From Cystobasidium ongulense (lineage: Eukaryota > Basidiomycota > Cystobasidiomycetes > Cystobasidiales > Cystobasidiaceae): a stretch of DNA of 64,000 nucleotides. The translations under genes were made by a program, and so were the position numbers. The stretch covers positions 2,280,534 through 2,344,533 of the forward strand of contig BQUP01000002.1 of the NCBI GenBank assembly GCA_022835595.1. The letters run 5' to 3'. The notes below the pieces were generated by a model. The model had not been told where the DNA came from, ran no database searches, and saw only the letters and a list, made by a program, of their open reading frames with translations. Below, one piece after another: positions 36,601 to 48,981 of the stretch; position 1 is the first letter of the stretch, and each line of letters starts with the position of its first letter.

Positions 36601-36860
36601 AATGCGTCGAACTCGACAAACTTGACGTCGCTCTCATCATTTTCGGTAGCTTTCCCTTTCCCGCTTCGACTTGATGCTGTGGATCTGCCTTTTCCCTTGC
36701 TTGTTCCGTTGTCTCTGTTGCCGTCTTCACCTACTGCAAAGGTCGCGCTCGAATAACATGCCACGGCATTGCCTAGACTCGACGGCAGGAAGCTGCCATT
36801 GTACAGCTTTGTGAAGGGTATCGAAGAAGTCGAAGCTTGCGATTTCGTCGAGGGTGCCAT
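33664..36860 (-). CDS. NUP85: Nucleoporin Nup85, Y-complex
   Basis: Structural subunit of the Y-shaped (Nup84/Nup107) complex of the nuclear pore. The real start is ATG 36860 (MAPSTKSQASTSSIPFTKL), after a disordered lead. The conserved C-terminal helical part is recognisable: YGLAVAYCVRANDARRINKI, ARYRDFHALYASGERIAA, LLMSSNAAPKRFWAVMLLDS and a final helix ending ARCFMG. The body is a single large alpha-solenoid over about ten exons, with an acidic segment (QEEIEAQERDDSEDNDES) in the middle. The family call rests mainly on the conserved stretch with APKRFW. The start lies 143 bp from the GCD7 start on the other strand. Confidence 0.82.
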
Positions 36861-37003
36861 GCTTGGTGGTCCTCTCGACAAATTGCAGTTGGTGATGAGG
36901 ATACCAGGATGATTGTTGCTGGCGTTCTTGTAGACGTGCCTTCATTGACTCTTTCTTTGCTTCAAGCGCAATCAATTACACACTACAAGCATCAAAAGCA
37001 AGA
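36861..37003. promoter_or_regulatory. Compact bidirectional promoter, NUP85 / GCD7
   Basis: Only 143 bp separate the start codons of two head-to-head essential genes. No TATA box is evident. Such a short gap must hold both promoters and both 5' leaders, unless one leader extends into the other gene. Confidence 0.6.
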
Positions 37004-39138
37004 ATGTCCTCAGTCCCACATGCGATGGTACGCAAGCCACAACATCAATGCCTCCAGCGCAGGTCGTACCGCACCATACTGACTGACTCGCCTTTTGTAG
37101 GAGGCTGCTGGCATAAAGGCAGACTCGGGAACTGCTAAACGGGTGGATGATGTCGCTTCCAGGCTGCGAAGGAGGTGCGTGGACGCCAGAACCACACCCT
37201 GGCTAGTCTAGCAAAGTGCTGATCTCGTTTGTTGCGTCCTGTCGCCTCTGCTACTCTCTCAAATATTCACATGACTGTACGATCACGTATATGTCGAAAC
37301 TGCATAAACGTACTCGTGTTCACTCTGGCAATGCTGCAATCGTCTTATTCTGCCAGACAACTCGTTGGATCACATGCCGTCGCTCAAGAGGTCGTCCGCG
37401 TCCTGCGCGAGGTCGTGGCGGCCAGCAAGGCAACTTCTTTTGAAGCCCTAGTCCAGCTGATAGAAGAGACCGGTGTGCGATTAGCGGATGCTGGCACCAA
37501 AGGTGAGACAATCCTCCATCTTTTAGATAGCCTCCCTGACACGTTTGTTGTTCGTCAGAGCCGGTGATTCAGAATATGATCCTGCGAACCATCAAGTTCT
37601 TGAAAGAGGAATACCAAACTGCCTTGACTAGGGCTATGACTTCGCATTTCCCACCTGGTGCAGGCGACGATCTTCTCAATATGCTTAGCGGAAATCCGCA
37701 AACACCCTTCAGTACAGTCTCGTCTCCTTACCCTATGATACCGCAAGACACCAGTGCAAGCTTTACAGCTGGTCCTAGTGGAGCACCTCATCTAACACGA
37801 CAAGACACGCATTTTCCCTTTGATGCTTCGCGTGCTCCATCAAGAAGTGATAGCTTGGATGAGCTCGCCGCCGCTGCTGTCGCTGGTACAGGGGCAGACA
37901 CATCGTCTGAAAACGTGCAAGCTGGGCAACAACACCAGCATGCAACTACAAATCATATGGCGCTGCAACCCATAGCAACAAGCAGTATTTTTGAATTGCT
38001 AGGGCACGATCCAGAATCCAACCGTTCACACGCGGCATCGATGTCTTCATCTTTTTACTCCTCTGCGACAGGCCACTCCACCCCTATCGTAGCAAGCGAG
38101 TATCAAAGCCCAGTACAACCAAGTTCACCAAACGCAGAGTCGAATCATGCTGCTTTATATCGTTCACAAAGTAAAAGTCAACTGTTCAATATACATAGAG
38201 AAAGTCTTGCACGATTTCAGACTCCATCCATGACTTCTCTAGCACCTATTGTCAAAAGGGCAATGTCACAATTTGAGGAGGAATTCAGTAAGAAATCAAA
38301 CGACCTGAAACCTTTGTTCACGGATGCTATCGGAGAGTTGGCGGATGAACTAGACATGGTAAGAGCCCAAATAGCAGAGCAGGCGATGGAGCACATTCAT
38401 TCTGCGTAAGTTGTCTATAAGCAGAACTTGGGGTGCTTAAGAACTTTCATAAAAGGCTAACGCAATCAAATTTTGATTCATAGCGAAATTATCCTTACTC
38501 TTGGCCACTCACGGACGGTGGAAGACTTCCTCAAAGCGGCCGCTCGAAAACGCAAGATTACAGTCGTAGTAGCTGAAACCGCACCATTCTATCATGGTCA
38601 AAAACTTGCACTCTCCTTATCAAACGCCAACATTCCTACTCTCCTGGTACCAGATTCCGCAATCTTTTCACTCATGTCTCGAATCAGTAAAGTAATCCTT
38701 GGAACACATATAGTTCAAGCGGACGGTTCGTTAATAGCAATAACAGGGTCATTGCCAGTTTGCAAAGTTGCAAAAGCTCATAATGTGCCAGTTATCGTCT
38801 GTACTGGTATGTTCAAAGTCAGCAATATGTTCATGTTCGCTGGGGCTACAGGTGAAATGGGTGATAGCTTATTGATGGAGATGGATAATGCTGGTCCTGC
38901 GGAGGTCTTGTGCAGTGGGCGGAGTGGCTTCGCAGGCAGTGATGACGAGCTAGGCCAAGACGGAGAGGACCTGTCTCACAAAGACGATGACCTTATCAGA
39001 GCGGGAGGTAAAGGCTTCGAGGTCGTAGCACCGTATTGGGATCGAGTACCTCAAGATCTTGTCAGCTTGTTCATCACGAATATCGGCGCACATCCCCCCA
39101 GTATGATCTTCAGGTTATTAAAGGAGTTGTTCGAGTAG
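37004..39138 (+). CDS. GCD7: Translation initiation factor eIF2B subunit beta
   Basis: Part of the regulatory subcomplex of the guanine-nucleotide exchange factor for eIF2. Exon 1 is 24 nt (37004-37027, MSSVPHAM) and exon 2 encodes EAAGIKADSGTAKRVDDVA. Exon 3 and the large exon 4 give the N-terminal helices (VLREVVAASKATSFEALVQL, QNMILRTIKFLKEEY). A Ser/Thr/Pro/Gln-rich stretch of roughly 170 residues (about 37660-38200) then interrupts the usual order. The last exons hold the Rossmann-like domain: EIILTLGHSRTVEDFLKAAA, VVAETAPFYHG, ALVPDSAIF-like LLVPDSAIFSLM, KVILGTHIVQADGSLI, and FITNIGAHPPSMIFRLL at the end. The insertion looks disordered and would be a loop. Confidence 0.9.
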
Positions 39139-39483
39139 CATATGTAAGCAGTAATGCTAGTCTTGCAATACCATCGTTCGATCGTCCGATGCTCTGTAAT
39201 CTTCCTACGCATGTTGCACTTCAGCCTCGGATTGGGACTTGGCGTGTAAAGGCATGAACGAGAATTACTATGGCGAAGGCATTATGAGCAGGAGTGCAAG
39301 AATTAATGACTAATCTACATAAGGATGGGTTATATTTCGCAGCTGTGACAGAGATTGAGATGCAATGCTGAGCGATATGATTGATTAATCTTTCTGTCTG
39401 GTGTGAGCAGTAGTAGCGAGCTGAAAGACGCCTCCTGAGGCAAGACAACTGGATGATAGCAATATTGTAATCAAAAGTGACCT
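39139..39483. other. Convergent intergenic region
   Basis: 345 bp between the GCD7 stop and the stop of the next minus-strand gene. Probably two 3' UTRs; no other signal. Confidence 0.45.
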
Positions 39484-40280
39484 TTATGACTTAGCGGAGT
39501 TGATAATCTTGTCAAGTTGGCTGAGTTGGCCTTCTCGCTGATGGTGGTGGACTTCTCGAGTCTTTGTGAGATTGTCCTGCGAGCATTCGAAAAGCGTCAG
39601 AAGACCGCACATACGAGTGATATTGAGCGTAGCTCTGGCTAGATAGGCTTACCAACTCTGCCTTCTTGTTTTGCAAGCTTTGAGTAACTTGCACGTGATG
39701 GTCCTTCTTAATGTCTACTTCCTTCTTAGCCTTTTCAGCTTCGCGAATGGCTGCACAGGGGAATGGAATAGTGAGTTAGTAGCGTCGATATTACACTGTG
39801 TATGTTCGAGCCACTTGATCTTGCTTACCCTGGTCATGCTTGGCTTGAGCTCGCTCGAGCTCTTTGTTGGCAGAGTGCAGGCTTTCCACCGCCTTGGTCT
39901 CTTTCTTCAAGGCCTTGTTGTCTGCCTTTTCAGCTTTGCGTTCAGCCTTTTCAGCCTGAGAACGTGAAATGCGCAGTATACTTAGCCATCATACGCTTGT
40001 TGGTTTCTAGTCGAGCGTCAAAGCCCGCCCCCTTGCTCACCTTTCCGATGTCCTTGATCTGGTGCTTGATATTGCTGTCCTCTGCTTTGGCCTCTTTATC
40101 TAGTGTCTTGTGCAGGCTCTTTGCCTCTTTCGCACCCATAGTCTGAGGAATAGGCTCGTTGGCTGGGGCAGCGACAGGCGACGCATAGCTCGCATTGTCG
40201 CTTGCCGCGCTTAGAGGGCCTTGTCGATTTGTGTCGAGCGACTCGACGGCGGGTGGGTAGGGCTGTTCGTGTTGCTGCAT
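39484..40280 (-). CDS. Coiled-coil protein, unknown
   Basis: A four-exon model from ATG 40280 (MQQHEQPYPPAVESLD). After a Pro/Ala/Ser-rich first 45 residues, the protein is almost entirely charged helix: AKEAKSLHKTLDKEAKAED, AEKAERKAEKADNKALKKET, ELERAQAKHDQ, REAEKAKKEVDIKKDHHVQ and finally REGQLSQLDKIINSAKS. Intron junctions are canonical (GTGAGC...CTCAG, GTAAGC...GTGCAG, GTAAGC...CGCAG). The length is roughly 210 aa. No membrane segment. Single long coiled coils like this recur in basidiomycete genomes, but I know no function for them. Confidence 0.65.
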
Positions 40281-40580
40281 GGTGTCGTGTGGTTTGATGC
40301 AAGATAGGAACCGAGAAGTCAAATGAAAACAATGTGTTGAAAGTAAACAAGAGAATCGATTTGGAGAAGGCGAGAAAAGTTACGGAGAGGTGAAGTGTGT
40401 CAGATTGATCGGATTACGTCATGCTATAATACGCATTCTGCATAAATAAGTGCTAAGTTAGTACTTGCTACTGCACATTTCCCGACTGTTTGACTATGAT
40501 GAAGTAAGACTACATCGCTGATGCACCAATGGCACGAATCTAATCTGCCTATTCGCTCCCCAGAAATTGCACGTGCGCCG
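40281..40580. promoter_or_regulatory. Promoter region of the coiled-coil gene
   Basis: 300 bp between two minus-strand genes. Nothing specific recognised. Confidence 0.35.
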
Positions 40581-42286
40581 TCAATTGCTGGCCGTCTTCC
40601 ATTCCTGCTGGTACAGCTTCTCAGCCTCTTGCATGCAGTCCCATCCAAAGAGGTACTCTGGAGGAGGGAGAATCAGCTCAACGATCTCCTAGCAGTGTCG
40701 TGCGGAGCTTCTCTAAACTCACTTTGAGTCTCAGGATCAGCACTCTTATCAGGGTTTGGTCCACCCTCTCTAACTTTTCTAAATGCCGCATCGCGCTCCT
40801 CTGCTGCTGCCCCACTTGCAAGGTGCATTCTCTTACCATTCTGATATGCCCCATCGACTATTGATTCGGCTCTTTCTTTGCGCGCCTTTTGAAACAGCTC
40901 GAGAAGGGAGGGGATGTCGGCTTTAGACTCCAGGTGAGAGAAAAGAACAGCCAATGTTGCTGCATCCTGTGGACGTGCGAGAGTCAGAGACTTTGTGAGT
41001 TCCAGATAGATTTATGAGAGAGCAGTAGTAAACTTACTTCGCAAGCTTGGGCAGCACCCTGTGCGAGATGGGGAAGGGTCGGATGAGAAGCATCGCCGAT
41101 AAGGACAACATTGTTCTTGATCCAGGTAGTCAAGGGGAGATGCACGCGAAGTTTCCATTCAAGTACTTCTTCCGAGCGGACTATCGATATAAAAGGCAAG
41201 AATCAGTGTCCCATCGATTGGGGGCTTATGCGCCGAGGATTCTTCTCTTACCCATGTTGAGCATCTTCTGCATACGAGGACAATACTCTGACCACATCTT
41301 CAGCATATCTTGCTTTGATCCTTTGGAAGTCCAACTTTCCTGAACGAGATGTTCATCGGGATGAGCAGTAGAAATGTTGTAGACCATCTTGTTGGATATC
41401 GGATACGCAATGATGTGTTTTCTATGAGCTATCCATCTCGTAATCACTGGTTCATCAATTAGCCTTTTCAATTCAGGATCAGTCTCCATCATCTCCCTTG
41501 GGATTAAAATACGATAAGCAGCTTGACCTGTATCCTGAGCCTCATCCTTTTCTCCTTGTAATGCCAGCATCTGCTTACGAGTATTACTTTTAACTCCATC
41601 GGCAGCAATGATCACATCATATTCTATCCAATCACTCTCCTTGTCTGGATTATCGCTTTTCCTCAGACGATACTTGAGTGCCGGTTTATCGAAGTCGACA
41701 GACGTCACTTCGTGCCCTAGAAGTATGTTTGCACCGAGTCTCTCGGCTTCTTTCACCATTGTACGGTGCAAATCGGCACGATGACATACCCATATTGGAG
41801 CCTGGAACATCTCGCTTATTGCTGTATACTCAGCGGACGCTAGTTCTTCATCTGTGGAGCCTTTTCGGATTGAAGTGCCCTTGATAGCTACCGCACCATC
41901 GGTGTGAAGGTCGCCTTCTATTCCCCATCTTTTGAGTATGCGGTAGAAGTTTGGACCTGCATTGTTCCCGTAGAAAAGAAAATGAGCTTAGCCAGAGCAC
42001 CATACACGGTGCGTAAAGAGCGGAACACGAGAGATTGGTGTGGCGACCTACCAACATTGATACCAGCACCAACATCACTTAATTTCGAAGCGGATTCATA
42101 GAGGTCGACGTTCTTGAATCCAGCTTTTTTGAATCCAATTGCCGAACCGAAACCTATCGTATGTTGATAGTGTTTAGAATACTTGCGTTGCCTCCAGCTA
42201 TATGCAAGTGGGAAGAAGTGACCCACCTCCTACACCTCCACCTACAATAGCGATCCTAAGTGAGGATCTCAGCTCTTCGGAAGCCA
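40581..42286 (-). CDS. FAD-dependent monooxygenase, salicylate-hydroxylase-like
   Basis: Class A flavoprotein monooxygenase; NAD(P)H-dependent hydroxylation of an aromatic substrate that cannot be told. From ATG 42286 the first exon gives RIAIVGGGVGG, the dinucleotide-binding loop, continued by GSAIGFKKAGFKNVDLYE with the ribose-binding Glu. The DG motif is in YDVIIAADGVKSNTRK. The FAD-binding GD motif is VVLIGDASHPTLPHLAQGAA followed by the dimer helix AATLAVLF. The final exon (YLFGWDCMQEAEKLYQQEW) matches the short C-terminus common in fungal salicylate hydroxylases. About 450 aa over six or seven exons; intact. Confidence 0.88.
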
Positions 42287-43017
42287 TGCTCACTCCGGAT
42301 GTTGCTTTGTACAGTTACGAAGGCTTTCAGTGCAGATTGGTAGATGTACTAGAGGTTGGGTGGGGCGCCGGGAAATTGGAACTGGCGTGGCGTGGGACGA
42401 AGCAGGAGGAAGTGAAAGCGGGTCTGCTAGGGTGTGAAGCTGTTGCAGCCTGTTGCTAGAAGGCGTAAGAGAATGTCAATCTGCCTTGATTAGTGGAACT
42501 TGTCAAGTCGGTACAGGGATAAACTGATGTTACAGATGTTTGAATGAATCTCGAGCTTGAGCGGGTCCTCGAAACGCCCAGATGCCGGTGGCGAAAAGTC
42601 CGACGAAATGCGCAAGTCCGGCATAATGCACGCTTTGCATGAGTTTCAGCATTCAAAGGAGCATTGTGCAGCTGAGCTCTGCTTTGCTTTCAATCGCTTG
42701 CAACGCTGTCGCATACCGCCATTTGTCTTCTCGCTGAGGTGATCGAGCGGGACTAACCGAAACAACTTGCTGCAGCTCAAAGATTACGAAAGTACGGCAG
42801 AGTAGTACGCTGACAGCATGCAGCATTCTATTGCGACTGGGACGTCTGACTGGGAACCCCAAGCTGCCATGGTGGGAGGGCATGGCGTCCAAAATCCGCC
42901 ACTCAGGCCTGGACACGTGCAGACGCGTGTTATTGTTGGTCGCCTGAGTACAGACTCTATACAGTAACAAGAGCCGATGATACAGTCATAGCAGCCCGTC
43001 GTGTATGGAGGGAGATC
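42287..43017. promoter_or_regulatory. Divergent promoter region, monooxygenase / RTC4-domain gene
   Basis: 731 bp between two outward-facing starts. No recognised motif; no convincing coding frame. Confidence 0.4.
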
Positions 43018-46000
43018 ATGGTCAAGGAAGACCCCACGGCGCGGCTTAGGAGCATCTTCGACGGTCCTCCGCAAGGCCTGCAAAGCCTGTCTGGAAACAC
43101 CACGACCGCATCCAAGGACAATGGCACCACAAAGACAATAACTGGCTTCAAGAGGACGACAGCAGCTGACTTGCTAGAACTGTACAAGTATCCAGGAAGT
43201 GCTTTACCCTCAGATGTTACAAGCCATCGCACAGGCTCGACAGCAGGAGCATCGAGATCCCAAGCCACATCATCGCAGCTGGGATACATTACAAGAGAGG
43301 AAACCAACGGCATATATGGACAATTGTCAGTAGTATCATCTGATTCTCATTGCTGCCACACCACTGATGCGCTTTGTTGGCTATAGCCGACAGGCATTTC
43401 AGTCCTCCAACCGCGATAGCAAGGCCTCGACTTCCAAACTCAAGACTGCTGCCGGCCATGCTCCATCTAAGCAATATACAAGCGCATATTCTACATCCAC
43501 ATCCAAGGACTCAAAATTATGCGCTCCTTTCAAGCAGCCTTCGTTTTCAAAAACTAAGGGCAAAGGCAAAGAGGAAACCACTGAATACGAAGGTCCGAAT
43601 CGTCGGAAAGCTCCCATTGTACATGAGTCTTCAAGCGAGGACGAAATGATATTGAAGGACTCAAGGACGAGTGATAGCGTTAGTCGACTGGACCGTGGCA
43701 GGAAGGAAGGTCGTGCTTCAAAAAACGACGAAAGGAAGAACAACGTCGACACATGCCCTTATGCGGCACCGGAAGGTGGTGTCCATGTGCCCGACTTTTT
43801 GTTTACGTGAGTTTTTCAGCTTGATTACAAGCAATAAGATGGTTGTGCTAGATCACTCATATTGACTCAACGTTGTTGTGCTTGCACAGTCCCCCCTTAG
43901 CCAAAGAAGCGTCCGCATCGCCGCCAGCACCTGTTTCCCGCACCTCTACAAGCAGCAAAGAGAACCGGAATGGGGACCTGGTAAAGCAAAGTACCTCGAA
44001 GAATCGAAAAAATGCAGATCGTGTATATCCCGTTCTACCGAACTTTATCAAGACACGCGACAAGCCAACAGAGAAGCCAAATGACCAAAAGAAGAGCAAG
44101 AGGAAACTATTTGAATATGTTGATGATATGGAGATGGATAATGATGACATGTCACCTGCTAGTACGTTATCGCACTCCCTTACTCATTCCTCAACCGCAT
44201 CTCTTGAAGAAGCTACCGCAAACGCAAAGATTGCCCCGAGTCCCGTGAAGCTTACTCCGAATACGCAAAGGATGCTCAAAGATGCTGAATTGGACGACAG
44301 GACGAAGACATCCGCACCCACCTACAATTCTAGTAGGACATCAATTGCCGCCAGAGCTATTGAGACTAGCTCATCGGCAGCAAGGACGATGGAGGATACA
44401 ACAGGAGCACCGAAGAAGTCTTCTCGAACAGAAATGCCTGATATGCCGGACGGTATAGTCCAACCTGCGAGGAGTCGCAGTCCGCCAATTAGGCCTCGTT
44501 CTGACGCGCGTAAGGCCAAGCCTGCAGCTACGATGGCTGGTAGCATGACCGAAGCTAGTTCTCGCAAACATCCTGAACGATTGCCGCATATTTCCTCCTC
44601 ATTGCAGATGAAACGTCAACTGTCTGCGGATCGCCAACCATTAGGGGAAACAACCGCTCGCTCATCCTCTCCATCGAAAGGAAAAAAGAGTAGTAGTATA
44701 GCTGCAAACAGCAAAGGAAAGGGGAGAATCACAGATTTGACGACCAGCTCTCCAGAGAAGCCACGTGCCATCACTCTCTCGTCAAGTCGGTACGCCGACG
44801 TGGACGAAGACAACGAGGATAGTTTTGAGGTCGAACCCAGCAGCACGATCCGCAGAACCCCTAGTAGCGGCTTTGGCAGTTCTCCGAGAAAGCCTGTATC
44901 CTCTTTCCACTTGCAGGAAAAGCACGGTCGTGCGAAAGATAGGGGAGCCCCTTCTCCTGTATTCCAAACCAAAAGCAGCAAGAAGCATAGCGCTCGTTCT
45001 GCTCAAACATCCAACGGGACACGGCCGTGTGCTAAACCCGCTGCGCCAACATTAGACTTGCCTAAAGCCATCCAACCTATGAATTTGACTCATCTAGAGA
45101 GTAGTGCTGAGGCTTCGCGAACCGTGCCCACGGGTAAATCTCCAAGAAAGCGAACGGTGGAAGTGATTGTACACTCTTCTCCTAAATCGAAAAGGTGCAC
45201 GGATGCATCTGATCAGAACAGGCAGGACAAGCAAAGCAAGAGGAGGTCTGTCGAGAAGGAGGTCAGCCTTAGATATGAGAGATCAGAGTCCCCGCCTGAT
45301 CAAACGCAGGTGTTGTGGGACCGGGCTGCCTTTAGAAGTTCCTCCGATTCTGATAGGGACAAGATGCACGAAAGTGATGACGACAGTGATGGTGATATTC
45401 GACTGGACAATTATCGAGAAACAGGTGAGCCATATGTTCCGTCCAGAAGAGAGTTTTGGTAATATCAATGTCATGCGATGCTCACGTTCTTTGTCTGCCA
45501 GTCTTGTGTCCTTTCTGCGATCGCGCCCTCCCATCCCGGCCATCGAAACGATTCGTAGACCAGCTTGAAAAGCTTTGCAGGCGGACAGATCTCCAGCCTC
45601 GTAGATCTGATCTGAACCCAACCGCATTGCGTTTACCAGCCACCGACACTGCACTCACCTGTAAAAGACATCGAGATGAGTCGGAAATCATCCCAGCTGG
45701 CGAGGCTGCCGGATATCCTGTCGCTTCGGACGTCAATTGGAAACGTATAATAAGGTAAGACGGTCAAAAGGCTCGTGTCGAGATTATCACACAGCTCTGA
45801 CAATCTGGATCTTTACATATGCAGGCGAATAAAGCGAGAAATCATGCATGATCTTATTCGTATAATCATGAGCGAGGTTCGGAGCACATTTTACGAAAAT
45901 GCCCGCAAAGAATGGGAAAAGATAGGGAGTCGGAGAATGAACAATGCCAGAAACGATTTTTCGACATTTTATCTAGAGCTCCCCGGCTAGTGAGTAGTAG

Positions 46001-46470
46001 TGTTCCATCTCCGACTGTGAAACTGGATCTTACATCACCTCCCACTTAGCTACGGTCAGAAAGGGTTTGAGGTTATCATGCATGTCTTGACGACTGAGCT
46101 AGTCTCCAAAGGCATTCTAACGCAATCGCTATCGACCCCTCTGGACATGGAAGTCTATCTTCGTCGAGTGCTTGTGCCCGAAACAGCGATCCGACTGATA
46201 CAAGCGGATCAGAAGTGCTCTGCGTCCGATGCGCTCAAAATCTTAGAAGAATCTAGAGACTACGGAGCCGCAGTATTTGGGGATATGGATGGTGTCAATC
46301 TGCATCTACAGGAATCACAATATGAGAGAAGTCAGCGGCACATGGCCGAGGAGGAGGAAGCTAGCCAGAGGGAAGACCTTCTGAGCTCACAAGGGCCCGA
46401 AGCTCAAGCGCTGAGAACCGGTCAGGCGCTCATTACCAAATTGCGCAAACTTTGCGAATACCACACGTAG
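43018..46470 (+). CDS. RTC4-domain protein
   Basis: Named after yeast Rtc4, linked genetically to telomere capping; biochemical role unknown. Six exons were followed, all with frame-restoring junctions. The first 750 or so residues are Ser/Lys/Arg-rich and disordered, with many short basic and acidic blocks (SSEDEMILKD, KKSKRKLFEYVDDMEMDND). The conserved domain starts in exon 4: VLCPFCDRALPSRPS and, downstream, TCKRHRDESEIIPAGEAAG, a CxxC plus CxRH arrangement suggesting a zinc site. It continues RRIKREIMHDLIRIIMSEV, FYLELPGYGQKGFEVIMHVL and RRVLVPETAIRLIQADQ, as in the Pfam RTC4 domain. The end is TKLRKLCEYHT. A nuclear location fits the composition. Confidence 0.85.
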
Positions 46471-47241
46471 AGGACGTATTAATTGGGTATTTTACGTATT
46501 GCAATCTGATGTCATGCAGTACCTTGTAAATAATTTGCTTTCGTAATTATTCTGCATCATTAATAAACACCAACTTGATTCATTCGAATTGCAGTTGGAG
46601 AGGAATTAAAATAAGCGAGCAAAACGATCTGTAGACTCTGCTCTCATCTTATTTCGAATAGACCCAGCATACAACGCGAACTAATTTGTCTATGCGCAGG
46701 TGTTTTTGCAGTCACTTCACCCGGGGAAATTCTACCCTCCCGCGGCGAGCTGATTCGTACATTACAACGTAGTAGATTAACTTGACATTACATGAAACTT
46801 TGTTTTGACTTCTCATATCGATGGCACTGACTTTTGGTTCATTTGTTCGTAAAAAAGAAATCCATTCGAGAGTCTCCTCCACTATTGATATCCCGCCTGC
46901 TCTGGATGAACGCACAGAGTATGGTACTAACAGGCAGAAATATAGAAAGTGTAGCAGGAAACCTTTGATCGATGGTGGTATTCACTATGGCTAGATTCTT
47001 GCCCCCCGAAGTAGTAGATAAGCAGAAAGCAGTAAAAAGGCGGAACGAGACTATGCAACTAAAATTGAAGGTATGCAAAATGGTTTTCGGAGAGACCGTA
47101 AGAAGAAACCACCCTTATAAAAGTGTAAATCGGCCTTCTGAACTTGAATCTGATTTGAAGAACGACACGGAATTGCGAGTAGAATGGTAGAAGGGTGATT
47201 ACGAAGTGGCTATGTTTTGGATTTTTTTATATTTCGTAGCT
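46471..47241. other. Convergent intergenic region
   Basis: 771 bp between the RTC4-domain gene stop and the cyclin stop. AT-rich with several AATAAA-like stretches, as expected for two 3' ends. Short open frames exist but show no recognisable content. Confidence 0.45.
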
Positions 47242-48981
47242 TCAGCATAAAGTCAATGACGGACCGGAGGTAGGTTCGAGGGTGACTTGAATCTTTGCCG
47301 CAGCTGAGGTTGGTGGAGTGAGCCTCCGAGAGTCTTTGTGTAGCTGTGCTTTGGCATGCTGGTGTAATGCATTGCGGTAAAGAGTTGGGGACGGTCTTTG
47401 CATTGACTCAGGCTCCTCGTTGCTGTAGGCAGTCATCGGCGTGCTCGGAGTTGGCGGTAGGTCTTCGTCATCCGAACTGCTGCCTTCGTGGTAAAGAGAA
47501 GAAGGACTTGTTGAGAATTGCGATGATGAGGAATCGCGTCTGAGTGGGTGTGACAGAGGTGTGAGGGTTGCAGCTGCGAAGGTAGAGACCATAGGTGCGG
47601 CTGGCAGACATGGCCAGGCTTCGAGATTGAAGCGATGACTGGCGAGGTACCATTCCCGAACGTACTTGGACGCATTCGAGAAGCATGGCAAGGAGTCTGT
47701 CCGACATAAACAGCATTAGTACTCGAAGAAGAAAGCTTGACAAATAATGAGATGTGCAAACTTACACTTCTTCACAACGATGGCGCTGACTTGCTCCAGG
47801 TGCTCAGCCAGATGTCCGTCGAGCATTTGTGCAATCTGAACAGCTAGAGGAGTTTCCTCTGTCGGCCGCCGAGGCTTGTTCATAAGGAAGCGGGCAAGCA
47901 GTAGGCACCCGAGAGCAACATCGGAGGATTTGAGAGGAACAAAGGCGCGATGGAAGAGAGTGATCTCCATCAGGAAGCGTGCAACATGTTGAAGTTTTGC
48001 GTCGGAAGTGAGAAGGTTGGGATCGTGGATTGAAGCGACTCGTAGCCAGGCTTCTGCTGTAGGATGGCCGACGAGCCAGTTGAGCGTTGACAATACATGT
48101 CCCTCCATCTGCGAATGATATATAAGACATTAGTATACGAAGCAGTAGAATTGCAAACATTTGTCTAGCGAAGACTCACCTGGATGAAAGCACTGGTATC
48201 GTAGGCATTGCATGTCATAGCACAGAGGTCCTGCACTGTAGGCACGCGATCTTTTGCATCTTCGAACTTGGCAGCAATCCACAAGGCGGCGCAGCCAACA
48301 AGCTGGTAGTGACGCTTGTAGACGATGCGTTTGCTGGTGTATCGGTCAGCGATATTGACAGCGAGATAGAGTGTCTCTGGCCGTAAGCGGTATTGGGAAT
48401 GGATTTCAACTAGAAAGTCGATGAGATAAGGTCGCATATACCATGCTAGTTCAGGCTGCTGGTCGATGAGTTCTACGGATGCGCTTGTGAGTTCCTGTAA
48501 GATTCGCCAAAAACGAAAGGAAGGAAGCAATGTGAGCATTAAATGTCGCATCTAGGTACAAGGTCATGCTCTGCCGAGAAGCCATGCCCATCCAAGTCGA
48601 TCGCGTTGATGGGAAACTAAAACTTACGGCCATCTCAGCCATGTAGGCGAGTACATCTTCTTGATATTCAGGTTCGAGCAACGCTTCAAATTCTCTGCTG
48701 GGACCAGCAGAAGCGGCAGAGAGTAGAGGAACAGAGCCTTGTCTTGAATTTTGACGTTGTTTTAATGCTGAGTTTCCAGCAAAGCTGTTATTGCTACTGC
48801 CTAAATTGGTCGAAGACTTGCGACGGACGCCTGCTGGCCGGGAAGCCGATCGCGCTGAAGCGGAAGCTGAAGCAATTGATGAAGAAGCGGAAGAGCACAC
48901 TGAAGGTGATGGTGAAGGACGCTTGCGATACGCGTAGAATGCACTCCTGTTTCGTGTGGTAGGAACTGATTCTGCCTTCAT
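47242..48981 (-). CDS. CLN1: G1 cyclin, CLN type
   Basis: Activates the main cyclin-dependent kinase at G1/S. The first in-frame ATG is 48981 (MKAESVPTTRNRSAF); a Ser/Ala/Arg-rich lead of about 100 residues follows. The cyclin box covers ELIDQQPELAWYMRPYLIDF, RPETLYLAVNIADRYTSKR, YQLVGCAALWIAAKFEDAK and VLSTLNWLVGHPTAEAWL, then a second fold (LMEITLFHRAFVPLKSSDVA). The C-terminal tail is Ser/Pro/Asp-rich (HEGSSSDDEDLPPTPSTPM), a composition typical of unstable G1 cyclins with CDK sites and PEST-like degradation signals. The overall order matches Cln1/Puc1-type fungal cyclins rather than B-type, as no destruction box is seen. Four or five exons; intact. Confidence 0.85.

Noticed and set aside
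46972-47190. 72-codon frame on + between the RTC4-domain gene and the cyclin
   Set aside because: It lies in an AT-rich convergent 3' region and has no homology I recognise.
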